DNA from: Acridotheres tristis
Taxonomy: Eukaryota > Chordata > Aves > Passeriformes > Sturnidae
Assembly (NCBI GenBank): GCA_037013685.1
Contig: CM072887.1
Span: forward strand, 41,653,154 to 41,717,153
Length of the DNA: 64,000 bases
Reading direction: 5' to 3'
Shown piece after piece: positions 13,146 through 26,300 of this stretch; positions within the stretch are counted from its first letter, which is position 1; the number at the start of each line of letters is the position of its first letter. A model generated the notes under the pieces. That model was not told the DNA's origin. It was given only the letters and a program-made list of their open reading frames with translations, and searched no databases. Position numbers and translations under genes: made by a program.

Positions 13146-15478
13146 TTTAATTTTGCTGAGTTTTCCTTTTGCTTTTAAGCAACTGTATGCAAAAAAAAAA
13201 AAATCATCTTTCCTTCCAGAGGCGATACTGAGGAAGAAGACTCAGCAAGGAGAATAGCAATTAAAGTAAGGCCATGAGTAGGTTTTGCTTCCTTCTCCCT
13301 GAGTTTTGCAGCCCCACCCTGAGTGGGTAATGGGCCCTGACTGCAACTCTGCTGTCAGTGCCCTGGAGCAGGGAAAGGCATAAATATTCCCTCCACACAG
13401 GTGTGCAGGTGTCAGTGGGAGGTGAGCTGGGAGAAAAACTCGACTGGGATAAACACAGCTGAAGCCTTACAAGCTGGATCCATTTTGCCCCTGGATCCAT
13501 CCCTGTCCTGCGGAGCCTCGGGCTGGCCACTGGCCGGAGCAAAGCTCATCACCGGGTTATGGGCAGGGCTGGGCTCACTGCAACTGGGTGTCTTAGGGCA
13601 GGGCCACCCACTGCACACCGGTGGGGAGCTGCAAATCCCCACACCAGGTGCACAGGGCTCTGCAGGGACATTACCTGAGTGCCTGGGAGCTGGCTCTGGA
13701 AGCCTGAAGGTGTTCTGTCAAAAAGTCCAGTTGTTCAGGTATCAAAGTAATGATATGGCTCATAAAAATAATCTCAAAATAGTATTGTTGATAAAACAGT
13801 ACATTTTCGTATGATGCCATCATTAATGCACACAGATTCTCTGCATTTGCAGTCCCTGACACCACAGTGATGGACATGATTCAAGAAGAGAGACAGATGA
13901 CCCAGTAGCTGAGTGACTGATCATCCCCCTCTTAACACACGCATGGGAAAAATGAATGGAAAAATTGGAATGGAGAAAATGGAAAATCCATGGTGCTGAA
14001 CTGCTTCCTGTTTTTCTCAGGAGAGAAACTTCAGGCAACGTCTATAAAGCACTGAGCAGCTTCCACCCTTCCTGACCCCACCAATTTCCTCTGCAAAAAC
14101 TATCCATATGGATTTGACGTGTGGCCTCTGAGAGGCCCTGAGGCCTCATATGTCTCAGTAAGTCAAAACGTATGGGGTAGAGAAGCCATGTCCCTGCCTA
14201 AGCTTCTGCAAGTCCCACAGGGTCAAGTTAAGTGCAAACCTGATCCTGTTCTCTGCACCAGACTTGCCTGATGCATACTTTAATCTTCCCAGGCTCACTA
14301 GGATGGGTTTCATCTCAGCTGCAGAGCTCAAAAGAAGGTGGCCCCTGTATTGCCCCATGTGGTCCTGGGCAGCTCAGTATCCCCACCAGACCAGGGACAC
14401 ATCTCCATGGCTGGCTCATCCTCACCAGCTTCAAGCTTCTCTGGAGCCATGTACCCCTTTTTAGTGTTTCCATGAGTCTGCTCCTGCGCTGAGACCCAGG
14501 GGCTTAACAGTACTTCCCTGCTCCACAGGGATGCTGGGGTGAGTCAATCCGTTAAAAGCTGTGCACTACTCAGACACAAGTCTACAGCCACATAAAATAA
14601 TAAAACAGGCTGGTAAGTGTATTCCACTCCCAAGACCCATTGGCATGCCCAGCCATCCCCAGGGAGACAAGCTCCTGTCCCCCAGAGCAGGAGAGCTGTG
14701 CCCAAACCACCTGCTGAGAACCACCCTGGCTCATGCAACATGCCTAGGCGTTGGCTGCAGGAGTATTTGCTTGGTCTGGGACAAACTCATGCAAGGACAA
14801 TGCCAACCATTTAGCTGTATGGGCAACTGTCTGGGCCTGTGCCCTGCCTCGTCTTTATTAATTTATTAGTACCTTGCTGCTAGCCTACACTTGTACAGAC
14901 AGAGAGCTTGCCATGAACAAGGGCAATAAAGTGCCTGTAAGGGGAAAGTTCAAAGCATTTTATTTGTTTTGTAAGAAAAAGGTGCATTCTCCTCTGCAGT
15001 TCAGTCTCTCTGGTCACTGCAGAGCTGAGTTTGGTCAATGCAGGTAGTGTGATTTTTTGTGCAGTGCCTGGCAAAGGGAGCCTCAGTGGCCACGCATCAC
15101 TGCCCCCCCAGCAGATGCTGCTGCTGCTGTTGTGAAAGTACTGCAGCCAGGTTTAAGACAGGGATGTAATGCTCTGAGTGGTCAGTTTACCAAAGAGAAC
15201 AAAGAAATTATTATAGAGCCATGGGAAAAATAAGGGGGGGAAAAAGCTAAAAGAAAACAAAGAGCCATTGACAAGAGACACAAATTAGCTGGGTCTCGAG
15301 TGTCCTTCCCCATCTGATAAAACAAAAATGTCCAGAGCAACAATTAACAAAAAAAAATTATGAGGGGTAGAATGTCTCTGTTTAGTTCCAGGTATTGACT
15401 ACCACACAGGGCTCTCTTTTTTTTGTTGTTCCCATGCTTTGGGTTGTCTTGGGTCTTGGTTAATGTAGAGCTGGTTAC

Positions 15479-15523
15479 ATGTGTGTGTGTGGGTTGTGTG
15501 GGTGTGTGTGGGTGTGTGTGTGG
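15479..15523 (+). repeat. TG/TGGG microsatellite
   Basis: An interrupted (TG)n tract in which GTGTG runs alternate with GGG interruptions. It is potentially polymorphic; no nearby gene. Confidence 0.85.
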
Positions 15524-18500
15524 TGCAGTCCCCATGGGTTTGAAAGCTGCCTTTTGAAAAGGAAGGGAGGCTTTCCTGAAGGGCAGCAAAGGAGCAAATT
15601 TGGCTCAGAGGATACAGGAGTGGGCTTTGGCTGCTCCTAAGTGGTGGGAATTAGTGCCAGAAAATCACTCAAAACTAAAGGCAAATCCAGCAGGTATTCA
15701 GGGTTGGGAATAAAAGCAATGCAGCAGAAAAGGAAAGCTGTGGACAGTGCTGCTCCTGGGCTGCTCTGGGGTACATTGTTTGCTGCTGGCTCATTGGCCA
15801 GCATTGAGGTGAGGGAAGTGTGGTCTGTCCCTGCAATATAGGACCTTATGAGCAACAGGGACCTGAACACTCTTCACTTTTGCCACAGCAAAGGGAAAGG
15901 AAAGAATCTGTTCTCCACGGTATGTGGAGGTAAATAAGGAAGCAAGTAACGAGCTCAAACTGCAGCATGGAAAGCTCAATAGAGATGGCAGAACATACTT
16001 TCCAGAGGTGTGGACGATTCCATATTGCAGGGACTGAGGCATCTCCAGCAAGGTGAGATGCCCAGGGCTGTGAGGAATGGTTAGAGACGGTTCATTTTGT
16101 TTCTAGGTAGCTGGGATGCAGTGGTGTTTCCTGACAATTGCTCTTCCAACCATACCTTTGTAAAACAATCCAAAGACTGTCAAGTGCTATGGTTCCATGG
16201 TGATTTTCACTGACAACAGAAAGGACGCCAGACAAAGCCTAGGGTACGTTTCAGTGCTCCCTCGCTGTAACATTTGTTTGTGTGTGTGGAAGTAGATGCA
16301 CCTGCTCCATTCACTTTTCTCCATTCACTTCTCTGACCAGCTCCTCTTGTCCTTTGTGTCCCTGAAGGGCAGCCTGAAAAACAGAGGAGCAGATATCTTT
16401 CTGGGAGCCCTTTTAGGTCCCTTCCTTGTGTGTGCCCAGCTGACCAGTGCCAGGCACTGCCCCAGGAGACCTCTTGTCTCTGTGGGTTAGGCACACATGG
16501 ATGTTGGGTTCTGAGCAAAGCCCTGTCTGTCTCGTGCTGCTGCCGCTGCCTGCAAGAAGATATAATCAAGACCTGTCAGATGTACAGCTAGGTGCTGTTA
16601 AGTGCTGTCTGTCCTGGATTTTACATTGCTCTCCATCAGAGAAAGATCACAGAAACAAGAAATGACACTTGTTTCTTACGGTCTTGTGTTTGAAAGTAGC
16701 TGTTCTTAGCTATATCATTTACCTGTATCACAGCATCCTCTCGATGGTCTCACTGGAAAAATCTCCATTTGCTTTGCAGTGGTTTCTCTTTCCTTCCCTG
16801 TTGGATTGACAGGCTCAGCTAGTACCTTCGAAATTGGTGTAAATTCCTTTGACTTTGCACAGCAGCTAGTGGCACCATGGGTTACTCAGTCAACATTTCC
16901 CCCACAACCTTATTGCTATAGCATGAAGCAGAAGGGGAAAGCCCTATCTTTGTTAGCAAATAATTAAAATTTATTTTGTCAGTAAACTGAGGCAGCATTA
17001 ATTGAAGGTGAAGAAATAAAAACATGTTATTTTTTCCCAATGCAGTGGGAACTGGATTCTGCAAACCCCCATGCAGCTTGCTTCCCTGTTAACTGAAGCG
17101 TAAATATTCTTGCGTTCAAGGCCTCTCTCCCCTGACTTGAGCTCTTCTGCATGGCTTGTCCTTCACAAGCTAAGTGACAATAATAAATTGTCCTACTTAA
17201 GCAAGGGACCCATTTTACCTCCTCACCACACTCATTAAAGAAATGGCAATGCTAAATACACTTAAAGATCAAAGGCCTGGTATGCAAAACAGGTCCTGTG
17301 CAGCAAACTGATGGGCTTCTTAGGGTTTTGTCGCTATGGTGCTATTGCCTTGACAAGTTAAACTATCCCTTGTCGGCCTCTGTGGAAGCCTAGACAAAGA
17401 AGGAACCATCAAAAAAAACCTGAATACTGTCTTTGACTACAGTCACTGAGTGGTTAATTTTTTTTAAGCTTTAATCATCTTTGACTTCATGTTTGGCTAT
17501 TAACCCACCAACTGATCATTAACTCTACTGGCTGAATGACTGATTTCCAGAGGATCGGTCCAAAGAAAGATCGGTTTTTAGGTTTTTTTTTTCTGAAGGA
17601 CCTTAATATCTCCTACCAGCAGACAGACAACCTATTGAATCCTCTGTAACACTCTGGGGCTGAGCAGGGAGGTATTGCAGGTTATCTGCATAGAAACACA
17701 CTGCTCAGAGCTGATAAAGTCGCTGACACTCTATCCTGCTTTCCAATTTAACTCAAGCCTTGCTAAGCAGCAGGAGTAACCTGACTGAATTGTTGAGGGT
17801 CACAGCTTGAGGTCCTTAATCAACATTCCCAGCTTAATCAACGGGAGTTTGGCAAGCCTAAAAAGCAAATCAGGATATTTCTGGTATTTTACCTTGGTGC
17901 TTGTCCATTTCCTTCCAGAACAGCTGGTTAAGGATAAATGTAATGTTGATGCAGAAATGATCAAATGTCAATTGAACTTCTTTTTTTAGCCCTTTTGTCA
18001 TTAAAATGCCTACAGTTTAAATTTTCTAAAGGCAATTTTGCTGGTTAGAGAATGACCTGATAATAAATGAAAGGAACAATTTTTTTTTCATTAATAAACT
18101 ATTCTGACTCACAGTCCATATCCTCAGCCACAAGACCATCCTGCCTTACGGATTTGAGATCCATAAGACCTAAGAAGCTGACTCTGACTCAGCAGAGAAG
18201 GGCTGGGATTGGGCTGTGTTTGCTATCTGTATCTTCTGAACACAACACAGAAATAAATTAGGAAAAAGTCTCTTGTACCACTGGCCCTGATTTCTCCTTT
18301 GGAATCACTGGGGTTTTGATTGCTCCCTGTGGTATGAGAATGAATTAAGCTTAGATTTATAAATAGCAGTCTAACCACCCCTGTGCTGACAGGCACAAAT
18401 GTCAGGAAATATGTAGTTAGTTGAAACGGCACTGCATCTTTGAACTTTCATTTTAAGTACCTCTGTCATACCAGGGGAAGCAGAATAACACATCTGGAAC

Positions 18501-19709
18501 CAAAAGATTCCTGCTAGATTTTTCACAGTAACTATTTCCAGCTTTCTTCCAGATAGGAGTTTACAGCAAAATGTTTCTAATTGAAAAATTCTGATTCCTT
18601 TAAACTATTGTTTTTCTTATGAGACCTACAAAAGAAAACATACCAAATACATCTCTCAAATAAAAGTTATAAGGAAAAAATTACGAATATCAAAGCATCC
18701 CTTTTTCCATTGTTGACATTTAGAATAATGTTTTCTTTATTCAAATGTCTTCTACAATTTAAATAATTTTACTTTTAAGTAATAATAATAATAAAAAATC
18801 TTGAAAGCACTGAAATGTAATACTACCATTGATTCAAACTGCATTTTATTGTTTGCCTGCAAATATTTTCCACGGCTTTGTTTTCTATCCCATTTTGTGA
18901 CTTGACTTTTTCCATTTCAAGCACCTTCTCTTGGCTGAAAATGGTAACCAGATATTTTGTGCCTGAATAAAAAATAGGATGAAATTCCAGCTAAGACAGC
19001 CCACATGTGCCTCTGGAATATGTTCACAGAGGAGAAGCACACCTGTGCTATGGCTTTGGATATAATAGCAAGGCTTTGCTGTAAGTCAGCCAGGTAGGGA
19101 GTGCTCCACCAGACTGATCATGCTACCACCCTTCTGTACAGAGCTGCAAGCATGAGGTTCAGCAGGACCACAAGGTGGACAGGACTAGACAAGAACTGGA
19201 GGAGAATAATTTTTCTGTGTACATTTATTGATTTTTTCCATTGCAAAAGTGAAATAATGTTGATTCACAGTTGGCAGGATGAATGTCCCAGTGTAACAAA
19301 AGCAGTGATCATTTCCAGTGCCAAAATCCTGCAGAAAAATCTGTTCCAGTGCATAGGGAGGGACTGTGCAGGCAAAGCTCACAGTGAAGTACCAGATGTA
19401 GTATTGGAGCCAAGAAGTTGCAGAGGCATCTGTTGCCTGCCTTTCCCATGTTGCATGCCTGCCTCCAGCCCTGCAGAGCGGTGGGACCAGGAGTGCATCG
19501 GTAGTGCTGGCTGCATCCAGCACATGTGTAAAGCTGCCTCCTCAGGCTCAGGCTGTGGCAAAATCGCATCAGAAGGATTTATCCAGCTTCCAGGAAATAG
19601 CATCTCTGTCAATACAGTTAATAGCAGGGCCTCTGACAAAAACCCCAGTATATAACTACAGCCACCTGTAATCACAGTTGTCACTGTACCTGAGGGCAGA
19701 AGCCACAAT

Positions 19710-20330
19710 AAAGCCTAGACCCATGTGCCAACTGCGCCTGCTCTGTGCCCTGGGCTGGGATGCGGAGCTGCCGGGGCCGAGCTGCTGGCTCTGGGGCTCG
19801 GTCGGCACATGGAGCTGTGCAGCTCTGGGGCTGCTTTACAGCCTGGGTGCTGTGCTGGATGATGGGCTGCGAACACGGGTGGTAGGCGCTACAGGGCTCC
19901 TGGAATGCGGAGATGCTGGGATGTGGGGATGCTGAAATTCGGGCATTTGGGAATTTGGGTCTTGGTGGTAGGCTGCGGGTCTGCAGGGCTACAGAAATGG
20001 ACATTTGTTTGCAGGTCTGCCGTTGTGCTCGGTTGTGGGACTGCCGGAACACCCAACTGGGGAGGCATAAGGCTTCAGGGTGCTGGGCACAGGGAAGTGT
20101 TGGGCTGGAGGGCTGTGGGATCCGAGGCGGCAGGGCTGCTGAGTGGAGGGGCTGAAGAACTGCGGAGGGACTGTGCAGGGGCTCTGCGGGGCTGCGAGGC
20201 TGCGTGCTGGGCTGGGAAAGGTGCGGGCTGCGGGAGATGAGGAGCTGCTGCCCTGGGCTGGGCGCGGGGCTGGGGCGATGCCGGGATGCAGCAGTGGCGG
20301 GCTCCCTCTGCTGGCCCTGCTGCCTTAGCG
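19710..20330 (+). repeat. G-rich degenerate minisatellite-like block
   Basis: About 600 bp, much more GC-rich than its surroundings, built from degenerate units around GGGCTGCGGG, GGGCTGC and CTGCAGGGCT. The plus strand is G-rich and C-poor (strong GC skew). Long open frames on both strands (for example 19681-20355 minus) are by-products: low complexity, no conserved domain. It could alternatively be a remnant CpG-type regulatory element, since some CpGs are present. Confidence 0.6.
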
Positions 20331-23300
20331 CCCTGGAGCGGCCACTTCCCTGCACGCCCGCGCTCTGCTTTAGCCGTAGCAGCAGCCGGAGTTCACAGGG
20401 ATACCCAGAATATCTTGGTGAGGTTTTTTCCCTTTGTGCCTTGAACTGAAAACAGGAGCCTGCAATGCCCCATGTGCGGTGTCCTGTGGAGCCATCAGGT
20501 TACTGATTTATTCCATTAGCCACAGCTTAGAGATCACAGCTTCGCACTCTGAGACCAGTTTTCCACTGTCTGGAGTCACAGGACCCCAAACTTTGGCATC
20601 ATCCTTGTTTGCAGCTTGCTGTGGGCGTGTGTGTCGCAGAGCTGTGCGCAGAAATGGCACTTGATGCCCTCAGCATCTCTCTTGTCCAAACTGCACAGCA
20701 ATCCTACTAAGCACCACAACAAAATTCTGCTTCTAGGTACTTAATGAATCTAAATTTCCTTCTCCCAGGGACAACTGGGACACATACTTCTGGAGCTTTT
20801 TTTTAAAGCACACAAAACCTGATTCTTGAACTGCTCATGAACAGCAGGAAGAAAACATCCTGGTTTTTACCCAATTTTTATTTTGCAGACCCCAATATTT
20901 ACCAACAGAGGTGCAGACCATCTGTCGCAAATTTAAGGTGACGGGCAACAGGGTTGATCTTTTTAGCTCCCTTTCCCCAACAGATAACCCTCAGGGCCTG
21001 CAGACAATAGGCTGCAAACTGTTGGCATTGATAGATGAGCTTCCTCCCCTTCCATACAGCTTGGGAAAATGCTTGCCTGTCTCTTATTTAAACAAATGAA
21101 ATATTCCAACTCCAGAAAATGCTAAAGCTAATAATGGAAAGAGGGACCAGTTTAGGATTTGAACCTCCTACCCCCTGATTCTTTCTATCTCTCCCCACTG
21201 TGTTCCAGCACCCCTTTCTTAGATTTTAATTTAATAAGAAAATTTAATAACAAACTCAGAATGTTAACCAGGATATCTGGGCAAGGTGAGGGACAGAAAA
21301 GTCATTTGAAAGGTACTGGTGTTTCAAGCTGTAACTATGATGTAGGAACTGGCAAGGTGGGGATTTACAGTCTTTTCTACACCAGCAACACAAAAAAAAT
21401 CACTTTCTGCCTTTCCTACTCCTGACAGCCAACTCAGCCAACCGATATTCTCTGTATCAGCACCCAGGGATGGGAGTCTGTCACAGAAAGAACCAAACAC
21501 ATATAGCTGCAGCACCAGCATGAATACAGAATACACAGAGCAGGAACACATTTTGTGCTGCAGGCAAGCTTGGCTCGCAGCTCGCATGCATGAGTGCCAA
21601 GATACCTATGTGTGTTGCAGTATAGGCGTGTTCAAACCCTTGCACTGCAAAATACTGGAGCTATTTTAAGGATGGGGAAGCATCTGGCTAAAAAACAAGC
21701 CTTGTGTGTTTGGGTCTGGCTCATTTAAAACCCTTGTTTCTTCCAGAATATTGGAAGTAATGAAAGTGCCTGCAGTAAAATACCTGATAAGCCTCTCTTC
21801 CTCTATGGAGAGGGTAAATGCATGTAATTTTCCAATTAGCTGTTGCTCTGAGCAATTACGTTGATCAAATAATTGAATAAGTGACAGGAATGTGAATTCT
21901 GGAGACAGTTAATTTCATTCATCTGCCAGTTTACAGCCTGACTTGCATGAGCACATAAACCAGGCTAACGTGTTATTTATAACTTAGAAAATGCAATTAT
22001 AACAGTCAAACATGAAGAGTTGTGTGTGCAGAGAGGAAGACTTCTGCTAGTAAATTCTAATAATAGCATAACGAGGGAATTTGTTCTTTATAGCCAGTAT
22101 GTAGGACAGGAAGGATGTGAGACTTGTGTTTGAGAGGGTGAGCAAGGCTGGTGTCAGCATTAGCAGGTGGAGCAGTGGCCCTGGCCTGAATGTGGGGCAG
22201 AGGGGCAGCTAAGCCTTACCCTCCTGCTTTGTGAGACATTGTGTGTGTTCTGCCCCAGGGACTGCCAATGAGGGCCAAACATGTCCCCCAGCTCCCCATA
22301 GTCCTCTCCGAGCGAAGCCAAGCATCATTTTTGGTGGAGGACCAGGACTGTGATTCTTTGCCTGAAGGTGAGGGCAAGAGATACAAACTAAGTGTTTTCT
22401 GCTTGGGGTTGGTCTTGGGTGAGCATCACAGGGCTCTGGAAAAAGCTCCAGTTGAGTGTGCTTGACTACAAGTTACTTGGAACAACCCTTGAAGTCAAAA
22501 CCAGGTCCTTGACTTCCATTAAAAGTATCAATCCTTCTTGCAAGTTTTCTTCAGGAAAAATAAGAATAATAGTAATAATAATTTTTTTAAAAGCTCATCA
22601 GAAATGCAAACCATTTGATTTCTTTCTTAAAGCTATCTTTAGATTGTCTTAACTGATCATACCCTTTATCTGAACCCTCTGTAGCAGCCTGGCCTACCAT
22701 CCAACAGGCACTAATTAGCAGAGATATGCAGTAATAAAAGTTGTGTGCAGGCATGAGCCACTGCCTCATAGGGAGTATTACCTGGTTGAGTGCTACACTG
22801 GCTGCAAGGAGGAAATCTGTGCAATTAATTGCTTCCTGATTAAAGGCATTTGCAGTCTGGCCTTTAAATCTTCAAGGCCTAAAAACGCATGCTGAGTTAA
22901 ATATGGAATTTGCTCATAGTACTCAAAAACATTGCCCCAGACAGCAGGATTCAGTGCAGTAATTTTGGCTGGAAATAAACACTTTCCTGTCTAAGCATAT
23001 TTTACCCCAAGCTGAGTACTTAGAAAGTGCTCTAGTCCAAACGAAAGGGCCATAGAAGGACTTGTGGGGATTTAAAACAGTTTCTAAACCAGCTTAGTTG
23101 AGCTCTTACCACTTTCCTGTGAGGACATGCTCTTACAGGAATTAATTTCACAGGGCATGAGGCAGCAGAGGCAGAAACCCCCCAGGACCTCTCAGGCTGA
23201 AAGGCTATTTAGATGGTAATAAACTTCAGTGGATGACAAAAAATAGTGACTGATTAGAGGCACACCAGGAGAGGGGCTGTCTGCTGTGAAGCTGCCGGGG

Positions 23301-26300
23301 CCTTCTGTTCCCTGCACACATCTCTTGTCACCAAGCAAACAAGATGGGGTAATCCTGCCAGCAGGGATTTCAGGCCGGTGGACAGAAGGAGGAAAATGCT
23401 CACCACGGGAGGTTCTGGAGTTGGGCAAGATGAGGGAGGGTGTTGCGTGTCAGGAGGCTGGGACAATGCCAGCCAGCACTGGTGTGGGGCTCAGGTGGAG
23501 CCACGTCTCAGAGCAGCAGATGATCCAGCCTCGATGTGCCCCCTTCTTTAAGTGTCGCTGTTTTCCCGAGGGCATTTCCTCCACTCTAATGTGGTGTCAC
23601 CCATTACTCTCTCAGATGAAGTGACTTTATTTTAGCATGTCCAACACAGTTATTGCTGCCTCCTGGGAAGTTGCAGCACTGATGATTTATGGAGCCTACT
23701 GCTCCTACCGAAGAAGGGGCAGGCTTTGTTTGGAACCACCATTTGTCACACTAGAGCTGAGATGTCCCAGAAACACACATTTTCTTTGCTCATGTGGCAC
23801 TGTTGCTCTGGTGCTACTCTCCCATCCCTTCTTTGCCAATTGTTTTTCTAAATTTCAAATTTACTGATCCTCCACTCATGAAAGCACTTTAGGATCTAAT
23901 TGCCTCTGACTATAGAAGTGGGCTTCTCAAATTCATCTTCAGTGTGTGTTTAAGCACCTTACTGGCTGGAAGTCAGAGGGACAAAGATTACAGATCTTTC
24001 TTTGCAAGCCACCCAATCCCCCTCCTCCCCATCAGCTTTGTCAATGGCAGGAGCAGGGATGGAGTTATATAACCTGAATTGTGCTAGGACAGTTGTACAG
24101 ACTGTAACTCAACATTCAGTTTGATATCCTTCCTCCACAAACACCCCTCCTGGAGAGGTTATATTGTGGAGTGGGAAAACAAACAATCCTGCCAATTGTT
24201 AGTGAGGGAAATAAAACAGAGCAGAAGCTGCTTATCAGAGATCTGCATTTTGAGAAAAATTCACTGAATCCTGAGGAAGGAAGGAAGGATTCTCTGCAGA
24301 GCTTCAAGTACTCTCCTGACAATCCCATCCTGCAGGAGCTGGGGCTGGAAGCCGGGCTTCTTCCTATTGTGAATACTGAGTTTGAAAAATTAACATAGCA
24401 GAAACCCCCAGACTGCAGCAGTGCTGCAAAGCTATAATTAAAACAAAACAAAGCAAAACACATTAGTCTGATTGGCACAGATTGTTGTTTGTGAATTGTG
24501 ATTTTTAGTAACAGTAGATGTGACTCAAAGCCCAGAGAAATCAAAGTCCAGAAATCTGGAGGAGTCTGAGGCAAAATGTTCCCTCATCCCAGTCAGTCTG
24601 GAGAATGTCTGAAGCCCAGATCTTAATTTGCCAAAGTTTGCAAAGTTGTTTAGATTCACTTGCCTTGCACCACAATGGATTTGGCTAACTTTCTCTTCCC
24701 TTCATGAGACTTTTGATTTCGTGTGGATCAGTTTCTGAGAGGACAGAGGACTGTGTGTCTTGGTGCAATTAGATGAAGAGCTGTAATGCTTTTAATTTAT
24801 CTTTTAAAAATAACTTGAAAACATCATCAATCCAAGCATCTCCAAGGTTGAAGAGGTAAATGACAAAAATCTATTTTCCCCACAGTTTGAGATGTTTCTC
24901 TCTCCACTACCCCTCAGACTTTGTAGGGATTGAAGGTATAGCACAACTCCTTAACCTATGAGGAAAAAGATGTCTATGGTCACAGACCTGCTTGACAGAT
25001 AAGCCCCATGCCAAATTTGATTTACATCAGAGAAAATACACTGAAGAGTCTGCAAAACTATTTCTATTTTTAAGTAAAAGGTAACCCAGTTAAATTGAAA
25101 CAGCTGGGGAGCAAAGAGAATACAAAGAGTGTCTAAGCTATAACGATAGGCAGTGGGGACCTTCTGTGTTACTCTGCTGGAGTGCAAATCTGCACCATGA
25201 GCATAAACCTACACAGGAATTTCAGTCCAATATTGAAGTAAAATGACCACAGGTCACACAAACTTGACTTTGAGAAGTCACTGATCTGAACATCTTACAT
25301 GAGGCATAAAACTGCAGCTGGGACAAGCAACTTTTCACATCTCTGGAGGGGCTTGAAGCGTAGCAGTGTTTTTCAGGCAGAACACAAGTCACGTGTTGGT
25401 ATCTACCTTAAAGAAAAGCAGAGATGAGATACTCTGAAGGACATCTGCCAACAGTACAGAACACCTCAGGAACACATGGAGAACTATAAAAACAAACAGT
25501 AGAAGAATCAGGAAATGCAGAACATAACCACTACCAAGGAATGGAAAAGACCTGAACCTAACATCTGGATCATTCTCTGCAGCATCTTCTTCCCTCAGCA
25601 TGCTACCCAAAACCTGCCAAGCCACACGGCAGGGCAGCACAGCTTCCATGCCTGTGCCTGCTCGCAGCCTGCTGAGATTTCAGTGCACAAAGCTCCACCT
25701 AGTGAGGGGACAGGCTGTACTACACATTCAGCACCCAAGGTAAGAACGGATGGACTCGACACTAAAAAGCCTAGAAGATAAACCTTTAGCATTACACTGC
25801 CCCAGAGTTAATAATCCATCACACATACACTCCAAGTCCCATCAGACAAGAGTACACCCTCTTCTCTATGCCAGAAACATTTTCTTCCAGCATCACCTGG
25901 CTGAAGTGACTTTTTAAGAACACAACTGAAGTGACATCACTTGGCTTTCATCTCACTGCTGGCTCACCTCTACCTCACAAGGGACTGACCTGAAGCTCTC
26001 TGACTTCACAGGAAGTCCAACTTCAAATCAACATCCTCTTTCTGATGATCAAAACAAATACACCACTAGTGCTGTAGGCCCAAAAGTTTTAGTACATGGT
26101 CTTCACTGTTCAGAAAAGTTATTGCATTAAATTCTAGTACATAAATTTATCTGAATTTAAAAAAAATAATTTTACACAATTTTGTCACAGCAGCTAAAGG
26201 AAACCAGATTTTATACGCAGTTGTTTCAAAAAAAACCCAATATTAGTTCTTTCTCAAATCAGCAGAACTGTTATCATATCATTCAGCAGTTACTGCAAAT

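Larger units (their letters stand above)
4241..19680. other. Gene-poor intergenic region upstream of RHOU
   Basis: No open frame here shows a recognisable domain, codon-usage signal or splice pattern. I see only simple repeats (purine GGGA/GGAA tract near 8.1 kb, a G/T-rich tract near 13.1 kb, a TG-rich repeat near 15.5 kb) and otherwise unique-looking sequence. It could hold RHOU regulatory elements or non-coding transcripts, but nothing in the sequence proves either. Confidence 0.6.

Noticed and set aside
19101..19655. 184-codon open frame on the plus strand
   Set aside because: No recognisable domain, no splice partners and no compositional support for coding; an overlapping minus-strand frame is equally long.
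19681..20355. 224-codon minus-strand frame rich in Ser/Pro/Gln/Arg
   Set aside because: It is the C-rich strand of the degenerate G-rich repeat block, so the composition explains the open frame.
21150..21180. tRNA-like T-arm (minus strand, around ggttcaaatcc)
   Set aside because: The stem does not pair properly around a seven-base loop, and no acceptor stem, D-arm or anticodon arm could be found at the right distance.
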